DNA from: Bacteroidales bacterium
GTDB taxonomy: Bacteria > Bacteroidota > Bacteroidia > Bacteroidales > WCHB1-69
Length of the DNA stretch: 24,333 bases
NCBI GenBank assembly: GCA_031272415.1
Contig: JAISTU010000117.1
Coordinates: 1-24,333, forward strand
Reading direction: 5' to 3'
Below, one piece after another: positions 16,404 through 23,782 of this stretch. The notes under the pieces were generated by a model, which was given only the letters and a program-made list of their open reading frames with translations, was not told the DNA's origin and did not search any database. A program made the position numbers and the translations under genes. How positions within the stretch are numbered: the stretch's first letter is position 1; each line of letters begins with the position of its first letter.

Positions 16404-16443
16404 ATTTTTTTTTGCATTTTGGGGATAAAAACCGTCCTAAAAA
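16404..16443 (+). repeat. 40-bp dispersed repeat
   Basis: T-run, GCATTTTGGGGATAAAAACC, GTCCTAAAA. One base longer in the G-run than the consensus. It lies 62 bases past the CPBP stop. Confidence 0.62.
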
Positions 16444-16476
16444 TTGTGCCTCCCCCTCCACCGTCATTGCGAATCC

Positions 16477-16620
16477 CCTTGTCGAACTATGATTTTCGTA
16501 TGATTGATGTGATTATTATGATTTTAAAATTGTCTGAACCACTGATTTTAGTATGATTTTTTTGATTTGTGAGATTATTTTTATCCTGTTAATCATTCCA
16601 AATCAAAGTTCAGACAAGGG
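16477..16620. repeat. GTCTGAAC elements: one complete copy beside a half copy
   Basis: A full element runs from TTGTCTGAAC (16530-16539) to GTTCAGACAA (16608-16617). Immediately left lies a second left arm starting TTGTCGAAC (16479-16487, one base lost), whose TGATTTTCGTATGATTGATG run is almost identical to the reverse complement of the right arm at 10630-10682. The outer C-run and G-run flanks also match that copy. This suggests an element interrupted or recombined with another member. The adjacent frames show no real coding signal. Confidence 0.7.
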
Positions 16621-16667
16621 GGGTGCAAAAATGAAAAAATCTCTCCACTCTCAAAAAAAAAGTTTTT

Positions 16668-16703
16668 TTTATTTTTAATTGATAAAAAAGTGTATCTTTG
16701 CAA
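16668..16703 (+). promoter_or_regulatory. Bacteroidota-type promoter of the MFS gene
   Basis: ATTTTTAATTGATAAAAAAG, then TG and TATCTTTG at 16693-16700. It is placed 45 bases before the ATG at 16746 and separates this gene from the CPBP unit. Confidence 0.85.
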
Positions 16704-16745
16704 AATATATTTTATTTAAATTTTTAACTTAATTTTTTTTATACA

Positions 16746-18425
16746 ATGACAGATAAAATAACGGTCTTAAGAGACAAAGCCGCAGTTAGATGGACTGCGT
16801 TAGTATTTTTAGCATTTGCTATGTTTTGTTCGTATATCTTCATGGATATACTGTCGCCGATTAAAGATTTGATGCAATCAACGCGTGGGTGGAGTTCCAC
16901 TGCGTTCGGCACTATGCAAGGGTCGGAAACGTTTTTGAATGTTTTCATTTTCTTTCTGATATTTGCAGGCATTATTTTAGATAAAATGGGTGTGCGATTT
17001 ACGGCTATTTTATCAGGTGCTGTAATGCTCATAGGTGCTTGTATTAAATGGTATGCAGTATCTGAATCTTTTATAGGCAGTGGCCTGGAAGGATGGTTTA
17101 CCACACATCTAAACTACATTCCCGTCTTTCAGGAGTTAGGTATATCGCCTTTTTATGAGGGCATGCCAGCGTCTGCAAAAGTGGCATCTGTTGGTTTTAT
17201 GATTTTTGGCTGTGGAGTTGAAATGGCAGGTATTACTGTTTCACGCGGTATAGTCAAATGGTTTAAAGGCAGAGAGATGGCGTTGGCAATGGGCTCTGAA
17301 ATGGCATTGGCACGTTTGGGCGTGGCTACTTGCATGATTTTCTCACCATTGATTGCTAAATGGGGGGCTGACGAAGCAAGTGCAACATTTTTGCAAGATG
17401 TTAACGTAGCCAATTCAGTCGCTTTTGGGGTAATATTATTAATGATAGCGTTGATAATGTTTATCATCTATTTCTTTATGGACAAAAAATTGGATGCACA
17501 AACAGGTGAAGCCGAAGAAAAAGATGACCCATTTAGAATCAAAGACCTCGGCGGGATACTTTCCAGTTGGGGATTCTGGTTAGTGGCTTTACTTTGCGTG
17601 CTGTATTATTCGGCAATTTTTCCATTTCAAAAGTATGCAGTAAATATGCTGCAATGCAATTTAACCTTAACACCGCCCGAAACCACTTCATTTTGGGCAT
17701 CTAACACGGTTACATTTATACAATATGGCATCATGCTGTTTGTAGCCGCATTTTCATTTATCAGCAATTTCCGCAAAGGCGTGCAAAAATATGTCTTTTT
17801 AGGTATTGCTGTTGTTGCGTTGATTGTGTATTGTTACATGGGTTATATGCGACAGTCGGCAGCGGCTATTTTTGCCGTATTTCCATTATTAGCCGTAGGA
17901 ATTACGCCTATTTTGGGTAAATATGTTGACACCAAAGGCAAAGCGGCATCTATGTTAATGATAGGGTCTATCTTATTGATTGTCTGTCATTTAACGTTTG
18001 CATTTTTATTGCCGTTGTGTCAAGGCAGTGCGATTGGAGGAGTTATTTTAGCATATATAACCATTTTGGTATTGGGAGCATCATTTTCATTGGTGCCTGC
18101 AAGTTTGTGGCCCAGCGTTCCCAAATTGGTAGACCAAAAAGTTATCGGCTCTGCTTATGCGTTGATATTCTGGATACAAAATATCGGTTTATGGCTATTC
18201 CCGCTTTTGATTGGTAAAATTTTGGATAAAACAAATCCGCAAGTAGTTTCCGATTTAAACGCAGGCATTATTACCGCCGAAGAAGCAGCAACTTCTTATA
18301 ATTACACTGTTCCACTTTTGATGTTGGCATTGCTTGGCGTGGCGGCATTGATTTTGGGAATTGTTCTCAAAGGAGTTGATAAAAAGAAAAAATTAGGTTT
18401 GGAATTGCCTAACATTAAAAGTTAG
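16746..18425 (+). CDS. MFS transporter, substrate unknown
   Basis: 559-aa inner-membrane transporter with about twelve hydrophobic helices in two halves joined by a charged cytoplasmic loop (about residues 245-270, DKKLDAQTGEAEEKDDP). The MFS loop 2-3 signature appears as GIILDKMGVRFTA near residue 76-88, and the equivalent in the second half as GKYVDTKGKAA. Two further loops (LEGWFTTHLNYIPVFQELGI and the NPQVVSDLNAGIITAEEA loop near the C-terminus) make it longer than a plain 400-aa MFS protein. The layout reminds me of the MFSD1-like group in Bacteroidota, but I cannot assign a substrate. It has its own promoter and a strong terminator, so it is a single-gene unit. Confidence 0.88.
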   Translation: MTDKITVLRDKAAVRWTALVFLAFAMFCSYIFMDILSPIKDLMQSTRGWSSTAFGTMQGSETFLNVFIFFLIFAGIILDKMGVRFTAILSGAVMLIGACIKWYAVSESFIGSGLEGWFTTHLNYIPVFQELGISPFYEGMPASAKVASVGFMIFGCGVEMAGITVSRGIVKWFKGREMALAMGSEMALARLGVATCMIFSPLIAKWGADEASATFLQDVNVANSVAFGVILLMIALIMFIIYFFMDKKLDAQTGEAEEKDDPFRIKDLGGILSSWGFWLVALLCVLYYSAIFPFQKYAVNMLQCNLTLTPPETTSFWASNTVTFIQYGIMLFVAAFSFISNFRKGVQKYVFLGIAVVALIVYCYMGYMRQSAAAIFAVFPLLAVGITPILGKYVDTKGKAASMLMIGSILLIVCHLTFAFLLPLCQGSAIGGVILAYITILVLGASFSLVPASLWPSVPKLVDQKVIGSAYALIFWIQNIGLWLFPLLIGKILDKTNPQVVSDLNAGIITAEEAATSYNYTVPLLMLALLGVAALILGIVLKGVDKKKKLGLELPNIKS

Positions 18426-18452
18426 TTACAATTTCAAATTAAAAACAACGCG

Positions 18453-18492
18453 GGCTGTTTTAATAAAAATATTTGTTGAAACAGCCTTTTTT
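18453..18492 (+). terminator. Intrinsic terminator of the MFS gene
   Basis: Stem GGCTGTTT (18453-18460) with AAACAGCC (18479-18486), 18-base AT-rich loop, then TTTTTT. It lies 27 bases after the stop. The most convincing intrinsic terminator in the window. Confidence 0.88.
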
Positions 18493-18551
18493 GTCCACTT
18501 TAACAGGAAAATTTTATGAAATCAAAAATATAAAGCCTGAAAACCAAGATT

Positions 18552-18586
18552 TTGTTTTTAATTGAAAAAATTGTGGATCTTTGTAA
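18552..18586 (+). promoter_or_regulatory. Promoter of the AAA_14 remnant
   Basis: TTTTTAATTGAAAAAATTGT, then G and the box GATCTTTG at 18576-18583. It is the least exact of the seven promoters (GA in place of TA), perhaps decaying with its gene. Confidence 0.6.
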
Positions 18587-18633
18587 ATCAATATTTTTAA
18601 TGTCAAAAATATCAAAATATCAATATTTTTAAT

Positions 18634-18854
18634 ATGAGACGAAAAATAGAAGATACATTGCAAGCATGGAAAAAGCAAGATAAACCGCTCCCGTTGATGA
18701 TTTTGGGCGCAAGACAGACTGGTAAAACGAATTTTGTAAAAAGAATTTTCAAAATGTTATTTCTCAAAAGAATTTTGGCTTTGAAAATAATATAAAATCA
18801 GTTCCTTTATATGCGACATTTTGTATCAATAAAAAAAAACTTTCAATTTTTTAA
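18634..18854 (+). pseudogene. Internally deleted AAA_14 / DUF4143 ATPase remnant
   Basis: From the ATG at 18634 the frame reads MRRKIEDTLQAWKKQ...PLMILGARQTGKTNFVKRIF and stops at 18795 (53 aa). This is the N-terminus of the ATPase family with AAA_14 and DUF4143 domains, with Walker A GARQTGKT intact. In another frame (codons from 18762) the same stretch gives QKNFGFENNIKSVPLYATFCINKKK and ends at 18854, which looks like the C-terminal end of the same family. About 300-350 middle residues are gone and a frameshift separates the two ends. The C-terminal assignment is from memory and less certain. The gene kept a weak promoter, and the dnaN promoter begins right after it. Within the 531-base gap 18426-18956, this, a terminator and two promoters are all I see. 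Confidence 0.72.
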
Positions 18855-18855
18855 C

Positions 18856-18894
18856 TTTCAACTTTCAACTCAAAAATTTGTGTATCTTTGTAAA
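18856..18894 (+). promoter_or_regulatory. Bacteroidota-type promoter of dnaN
   Basis: GTG and TATCTTTG at 18883-18890, preceded by tandem AACTTTC units in place of the usual TTTTTAATTGA. The start codon lies 67 bases after the box. Confidence 0.8.
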
Positions 18895-18956
18895 ACAGAA
18901 AAATTGTAGTCAATATTTTTTTATAAAACGTTTAAAAACAAAAAGGTAATAATATA

Positions 18957-20165
18957 ATGAAATTTATAGTACCCAGTCAAATACTTAGTAAGAACTTACA
19001 GTTGGTAAGTGGAATTATTAGTACAGGCAGTCCTGTACCGATTACAGAATGTGTGTTGTTTGAACTCAAAGATAAACAACTTACATTGACCGCAACAGAT
19101 TTGGAAACGACCATGGTAACAAGTTTGGAAGTTTCTGATGCTGACGGCGATATTAACATTGCTATACCTGCAAAAATTCTTTTAGATACATTGAAAGAAT
19201 TGTCAGACGTGCCTGTCAATTTTGAGATAGAAGAGAATTTGAGTATAGAAATTACGGCAGAAGATGCTAATTTCCGATTGGTTGGTGCGCCGGCGGACGA
19301 GTTCCCCGAAAAACCGACAATGGAAGAAAAAGAGGGCAGTGTATCTTTTGAAGTAGATGCAAAAATACTCTCTAACGGCATTAACAAAACCATTTTTGCA
19401 GCAGCGCAGCAAGATATACGTCCTGTTATGTCAGGTGTTTATTGTCTTGTACAGCCTGAAAGCCTTACTTTTGTGGCAACAGATGCGCATCGTTTGGTTC
19501 GTTTTGTAGATAAAACAACGCAAACCGGAATAGATGCTTCATTTATTTTGCCCAAAAAGCCGTTAAGTTTGCTCAAAAATTATTTTTCATCTGTTGATGA
19601 CAAAGTAAAAATATCTTATGACGGCACAAAAATGGTAGGATTTACGTATGATAAATTGCAGGTAATCACCAAGTTAATTGAAGGTAAATATCCTAATTAT
19701 GAGGCAGTTATTCCACGTGAAAATCACAATATTTTGAAAGTGGAAAGATTGTTGTTCATGAAAAAAATGCGTACCATTTTGCCTTACGGTAATTACGACA
19801 AACACTCAAGTCGCTCAATGGGGATGCAAATTAAATCGGATGTTTTGCAATTGACCGCCCAAGATGACTTTGACCACAAAGCAGAAATCACAATGCCTTG
19901 TATTTTTGAGGGACAATTTAATGCACCCCAAAAAGAAACCCAAGACGGAGACGCCGGTTTTGATGCATCAGCAGAAACAGCCGAAGATACTGTATTTAAA
20001 ATTGGATTTGACCCCAAATTTTTACAGGATATGTTAGGCGTTTTGGATACGGAAGAGGTTATTTTGGAGTTAAAAGATGCCAATACAGCCGGATTGATAT
20101 ATCCGCTTGCTGACGGAGAAAGAGACGACCAAATTTTAATGTTGTTAATGCCTGTAATGATTTAA
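18957..20165 (+). CDS. dnaN: DNA polymerase III beta subunit (sliding clamp)
   Basis: Ring-shaped clamp that holds DNA polymerase III and other replication and repair proteins on DNA. Landmarks: MKFIVPSQILSKNLQ start, TATDLETTM (about 45-53), DIRPVMSGVY (153-162), ATDAHRLVRF (174-183), LIEGKYPNYEAVIP (240-253), and the clamp's C-terminal LMLLMPVMI in place of the classical QLIVMPMRL. The length is 402 aa, about 25 more than most relatives. The extra sits at about 321-345, an acidic Ala/Asp/Glu/Gln stretch between two strands of domain III. dnaA is not adjacent. It has its own promoter; pcm follows after 58 bases and kamA after that, possibly on one transcript. Confidence 0.96.
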   Translation: MKFIVPSQILSKNLQLVSGIISTGSPVPITECVLFELKDKQLTLTATDLETTMVTSLEVSDADGDINIAIPAKILLDTLKELSDVPVNFEIEENLSIEITAEDANFRLVGAPADEFPEKPTMEEKEGSVSFEVDAKILSNGINKTIFAAAQQDIRPVMSGVYCLVQPESLTFVATDAHRLVRFVDKTTQTGIDASFILPKKPLSLLKNYFSSVDDKVKISYDGTKMVGFTYDKLQVITKLIEGKYPNYEAVIPRENHNILKVERLLFMKKMRTILPYGNYDKHSSRSMGMQIKSDVLQLTAQDDFDHKAEITMPCIFEGQFNAPQKETQDGDAGFDASAETAEDTVFKIGFDPKFLQDMLGVLDTEEVILELKDANTAGLIYPLADGERDDQILMLLMPVMI

Positions 20166-20223
20166 TGGCGACAAGTAAATTGCGAGCAAATTTTATATCT
20201 GCTTTCAATATATCCTGTTTTCA

Positions 20224-20883
20224 ATGACAACAGATACTTATCGTACACAAGGCTTGCGTAAGCAAATGGTAAAAGATTTGCTTACGCAGGGCATTCAGCA
20301 GGAGGCTGTGTTAAAAGCAATGTCTGAGGTTCCAAGGCATTTGTTTATCTCTAAGGCACTCATTGAGCATGCGTACAAAGATATTCCATTGCCGATAGAT
20401 TGTCAGCAAACAATTTCACAGCCTTACACGGTGGCGGCTCAAACACAGTTATTGGAAGTGTCTAAAAATCAGCGTATTTTAGAAATTGGAACAGGTAGTG
20501 GTTATCAAGCAGCCGTTCTAAAAAAAATGGGAGCGGCTGTGTACACCATTGAGCGTCATCTTTCTCTATATCAGGCTGCTAAAAAGCGTTTTGAGGAGCT
20601 CAAATTAGCCATCGCCTCTAAATATGGAGACGGCTATAAAGGCTGGGCAGAATTTGCCCCCTTCAATGCTATATTGATTACTTGTGCGGTGGAAGAAGTG
20701 CCGCAAAATTTGCTTTCTCAATTAGCCGTTGGAGGTGTAATGGTTTTGCCGTTAGGAGAGCCTGATAAAGACCAAATTATGACAAAAATTATCAAAATAT
20801 CAGATAATGAATTTACAACGCAATCGCATGGAAATTACAGATTTGTACCTATGCTTAAAGCAACAGATACAACAAAAAAATGA
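20224..20883 (+). CDS. pcm: Protein-L-isoaspartate O-methyltransferase
   Basis: Methylates L-isoaspartyl residues in aged proteins with S-adenosylmethionine, allowing their repair. Signature blocks: VPRHLFI (36-42), the substrate-loop QTISQPYTVA (62-71), SAM-binding LEIGTGSGYQAAVL (86-99), the acidic YTIER strand end, and the NAILITCAVEEVP and GGVMVLPLG strands. The length of 219 aa is normal; no signal peptide, so cytoplasmic. No promoter of the common type lies in the 58 bases after dnaN, so it is probably expressed by readthrough. kamA begins 30 bases after its stop. Confidence 0.95.
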   Translation: MTTDTYRTQGLRKQMVKDLLTQGIQQEAVLKAMSEVPRHLFISKALIEHAYKDIPLPIDCQQTISQPYTVAAQTQLLEVSKNQRILEIGTGSGYQAAVLKKMGAAVYTIERHLSLYQAAKKRFEELKLAIASKYGDGYKGWAEFAPFNAILITCAVEEVPQNLLSQLAVGGVMVLPLGEPDKDQIMTKIIKISDNEFTTQSHGNYRFVPMLKATDTTKK

Positions 20884-20913
20884 TTTTTTTTATTATTGTA
20901 AAATACTGCAAAA

Positions 20914-22155
20914 ATGAAAACAGAATACAAAAAAATGTTTGGGGATATACCACAAAAAGATTGGGATGACTGGAAATGGCAAGTCAAAAATCGCATTGAA
21001 ACGTTAGAACAATTGAAAAAATATGTATCCCTCACAGCGCAAGAAGAAGAAGGGGTAAATGAATCATTGAAAAGGTTTAGAATGGCAATAACGCCTTATT
21101 ATTTGAGTCTTATTGACACCACTAATCCGCATTGTCCTATTCGCAAGCAAGCCATTCCGACAGAATTGGAAACGCATACTACCGCCGCCGATTTGGAAGA
21201 CCCTTTGCACGAAGATGAAGACTCGCCTGTTCCGGGGCTAACACATAGATACCCCGATAGGGTTTTGTTTTTGATTACAGACCAATGTTCTATGTATTGT
21301 CGGCATTGTACGCGGCGTCGTTTTGCAGGTCAAACGGATAATGCAGCCCCACAAGACAATATTGAAAAAGCGATTGAATATATTGCCAAAATGCCACAAG
21401 TGAGAGATGTTGTGCTTTCGGGTGGCGATGCGTTGATGATTTATGATGAGCAATTAGAGTATATCATTCAACGTTTGCGGGCGATACCTCATGTGGAAAT
21501 TATACGTATAGGAACACGAACGCCTGTGGTTTGTCCGCAACGAATTACGGATAATTTGGTTAATATGCTCAAAAAATATCATCCTATTTGGGTAAATACG
21601 CATTTCAATCATTCTCAGGAGATTACGGCAGAAGCAATTGCGGCATGTGCTAAAATGGCAGATGCAGGTATTCCGTTGGGAAATCAATCTGTTTTGTTAA
21701 GAGGTGTCAATGATTGCACGCATGTAATGAAAAAATTGGTGCATGATTTGGTCAAAATTCGCGTGAGACCTTATTATATTTATCAATGTGATTTATCGAT
21801 GGGCTTGGAACATTTTCGCACACCTGTTTCCAAAGGGATTGAAATTATTGAGAATTTACGCGGGCATACTTCCGGTTTTGCCGTGCCTACATTTGTGGTA
21901 GATGCACCCGGCGGAGGCGGCAAAACACCTGTAATGCCCAATTATGTACTTTCTCAATCCCCCAACCGCGTCATTTTGAGAAATTTTGAAGGTGTAATTA
22001 CAACTTACACAGAACCAACAAATTATATAGATAAATGCCATTGTCCCGATTGTGCTAAAACAGCCCAAGAAGGCATAGCAAGTTTGCTCAATGGTGATGT
22101 TTTATCTATCGAACCTGCTAATTTAACAAGAAAAATACGGAATAAAAAAGAGTAA
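20914..22155 (+). CDS. kamA: Lysine 2,3-aminomutase
   Basis: Radical-SAM, PLP-dependent enzyme turning L-lysine into L-beta-lysine. Every key residue falls where known for the Clostridium subterminale enzyme: cluster cysteines C125, C129 and C132 (CSMYCRHC), R134, lysine-binding D293 and D330, the PLP lysine K337 (GGGGKTP), and the zinc ligands C268, C375, C377 and C380 (KCHCPDC). The length of 413 aa matches. Beta-lysine can feed lysine fermentation (kamDE, kdd, kce) or become the osmolyte N-acetyl-beta-lysine (ablB). None of those partners is in the window, so the pathway is open. An EF-P modifier (EpmB) is less likely because EpmB is shorter and lacks the C-terminal zinc site. Confidence 0.94.
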   Translation: MKTEYKKMFGDIPQKDWDDWKWQVKNRIETLEQLKKYVSLTAQEEEGVNESLKRFRMAITPYYLSLIDTTNPHCPIRKQAIPTELETHTTAADLEDPLHEDEDSPVPGLTHRYPDRVLFLITDQCSMYCRHCTRRRFAGQTDNAAPQDNIEKAIEYIAKMPQVRDVVLSGGDALMIYDEQLEYIIQRLRAIPHVEIIRIGTRTPVVCPQRITDNLVNMLKKYHPIWVNTHFNHSQEITAEAIAACAKMADAGIPLGNQSVLLRGVNDCTHVMKKLVHDLVKIRVRPYYIYQCDLSMGLEHFRTPVSKGIEIIENLRGHTSGFAVPTFVVDAPGGGGKTPVMPNYVLSQSPNRVILRNFEGVITTYTEPTNYIDKCHCPDCAKTAQEGIASLLNGDVLSIEPANLTRKIRNKKE

Positions 22156-22173
22156 AAATTGTACTCTCTTTTT

Positions 22174-22203
22174 GGGCAAGGCATGCCTTGCCCCTACAAC
22201 AAA
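22174..22203. repeat. GCATGC-centred palindrome copy
   Basis: GGGCAAGGCATGCCTTGCCC (22174-22193) is a perfect 20-base palindrome, followed by CTACAACAAA. The right flank CTAC is the arm end seen at 3709-3736; the left equivalent is lost. It lies 18 bases after kamA and is followed by A's, not T's, so on the plus strand it is not a standard intrinsic terminator, though the hairpin could slow polymerase. Confidence 0.65.
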
Positions 22204-22213
22204 AAAACTCTTA

Positions 22214-22260
22214 ATTTTTAATTTTTAATTTTTAATTGATAAAAAGGTGTATCTTTGTAA
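22214..22260 (+). promoter_or_regulatory. Bacteroidota-type promoter of the DUF1015 gene
   Basis: Three tandem TAATTTT units lead into TTTTTAATTGATAAAAAGG, then TG and TATCTTTG at 22250-22257. The start codon at 22310 is 52 bases downstream. This upstream region has grown by short tandem duplication. Confidence 0.85.
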
Positions 22261-22309
22261 ATCATTAAATCATTTTTATTAGAATATATTTAAAGAAATA
22301 GAGAAGAAT

Positions 22310-23557
22310 ATGGCTATATTAAAACCGTTTAAGGGGTTAAGACCTCCCAAAGAAATTGTTAAAGAAGTGGCATCGCGTCCGTATGACGTTTTAAATTCGC
22401 AAGAAGCGAGAGCAGAAGCAGCGGGAAATCCAAAATCATTGCTCCACATCACAAAGGCTGAAATTGATTTGCCGATAGGAATTGATGAGCATTCTGAGGC
22501 TGTGTATGATAAAGTAGTTGAAAACTTTAAAGCCTTTCAAAAAAATGGTTGGTTGGTGCAGGATACAGAAGAAAAATTCTATGTTTATGCCCAAACGATG
22601 GACGGCAGGACTCAATACGGCATCATGGGTTGCACGCATATTGAGGATTATTTTAACAATATTATCAAAAAACACGAACTTACTCGCAAAGATAAGGAAG
22701 AAGACCGCATGATTCATGTGCGGATTACTAACGCCAATGTAGAGCCTGTATTTTTTGCGTATCCTGCTCATAAAGAGATAGATACGATAGTTGAAAAAGT
22801 AACAAAAGAGCAGCCGATATATGATTTTACGGCAGATGATGGTTTTGGGCATCATTTTTGGATTATCAACGACAAAGATACTATTGCTCGTATTTCGCAG
22901 ATTTTCAAAGAAGAAATACCTTATCTTTATGTTGCTGACGGGCATCATCGCACCGCCGCAGCCGCTTTAGTTGGTGCTGAAAAAAAGAAAAATAATCCTA
23001 ACCACACAGGAAATGAAGAGTATAACTATTTTATGGCTGTGCTTTTCCCTGATAATCAATTGAAAATCATTGATTATAACCGCGTTGTAAAAAATCTAAA
23101 CGGCATGAGCAAAGAGCAATTTTTAGATAAATTGTCTCAATCTTTTGTAGTAGAAAAAATGGGAACAGAAATTTATCAACCGTCTAAATTGCACGAATTT
23201 AGCCTCTATATTGATAACAATTGGTACAAATTGACCGCAAAAGAAGGCACTTTTGATGACAACGACCCGATTGGTGTTTTAGATGTTACAATTTTGTCCA
23301 ATTTAGTGCTTGATAAACTGCTTGGAATTAAGGATTTACGCACATCAAAAGATATTGATTTTGTAGGGGGAATACGCGGTTTAGGAGAACTCAAACGCAG
23401 AGTTGATAGCGGTGAAATGGCTGCTGCATTTGCACTTTATCCCGTGTCTATGAAACAATTGATAGATATTGCCGATACAGGCAACATTATGCCTCCAAAA
23501 ACAACTTGGTTTGAGCCTAAATTACGTTCCGGCTTGGCAGTGCATGTTTTAGAATAA
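22310..23557 (+). CDS. DUF1015 protein
   Basis: 415-aa cytoplasmic protein of the DUF1015 family. Signatures: N-terminal KPFKGLRPP...ASRPYDVL (5-28), KHELTRKDKEEDR (121-133), and the family hallmark VADGHHRTAAA (208-218) with its His pair, followed by a C-terminal GGIRGLGELKRRVDSGEMAA block. The length is normal. The biochemical role is not established to my knowledge. In Bacteroidota I recall it next to serC and serA (serine synthesis); those genes are not here. The His-His-Arg and Asp residues suggest a catalytic or phosphate-binding site, which is inference. It is a single-gene unit with its own promoter and terminator. Confidence 0.87.
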   Translation: MAILKPFKGLRPPKEIVKEVASRPYDVLNSQEARAEAAGNPKSLLHITKAEIDLPIGIDEHSEAVYDKVVENFKAFQKNGWLVQDTEEKFYVYAQTMDGRTQYGIMGCTHIEDYFNNIIKKHELTRKDKEEDRMIHVRITNANVEPVFFAYPAHKEIDTIVEKVTKEQPIYDFTADDGFGHHFWIINDKDTIARISQIFKEEIPYLYVADGHHRTAAAALVGAEKKKNNPNHTGNEEYNYFMAVLFPDNQLKIIDYNRVVKNLNGMSKEQFLDKLSQSFVVEKMGTEIYQPSKLHEFSLYIDNNWYKLTAKEGTFDDNDPIGVLDVTILSNLVLDKLLGIKDLRTSKDIDFVGGIRGLGELKRRVDSGEMAAAFALYPVSMKQLIDIADTGNIMPPKTTWFEPKLRSGLAVHVLE

Positions 23558-23623
23558 AAAGCACTTCCGCAATCAAGAGAAAGCATTAGTTATAAGGATT
23601 TTTAATTGATTAATGTAATTTAT

Positions 23624-23656
23624 TTAGGGCTGACAATTCGTTAGCCCTAACTTTTT
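23624..23656 (+). terminator. Intrinsic terminator of the DUF1015 gene
   Basis: Stem TTAGGGCT (23624-23631) with AGCCCTAA (23643-23650), 11-base loop, then CTTTTT. It lies 67 bases after the stop and has no copy elsewhere in the window. Confidence 0.8.
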
Positions 23657-23782
23657 GAATTGAAAGTAGGTATTTTCTCATTATCAGATGTTAATCAAAG
23701 AACACATTATGTTCAACCGGCAGGGAGGTCATTTTTACAATAATATCAAAAAATTGACGTTAACAATAAAAACAAGAAATAT

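Noticed and set aside
16254..16556. 100-aa plus-strand open frame across the CPBP 3' end
   Set aside because: It overlaps the CPBP gene in another frame and then reads through dispersed repeats. No family resemblance.
22436..22948. 170-aa minus-strand frame opposite the DUF1015 gene
   Set aside because: Mirror of a conserved gene; its composition (Ile, Phe, Tyr and Asn rich) is that of antisense AT-rich DNA.
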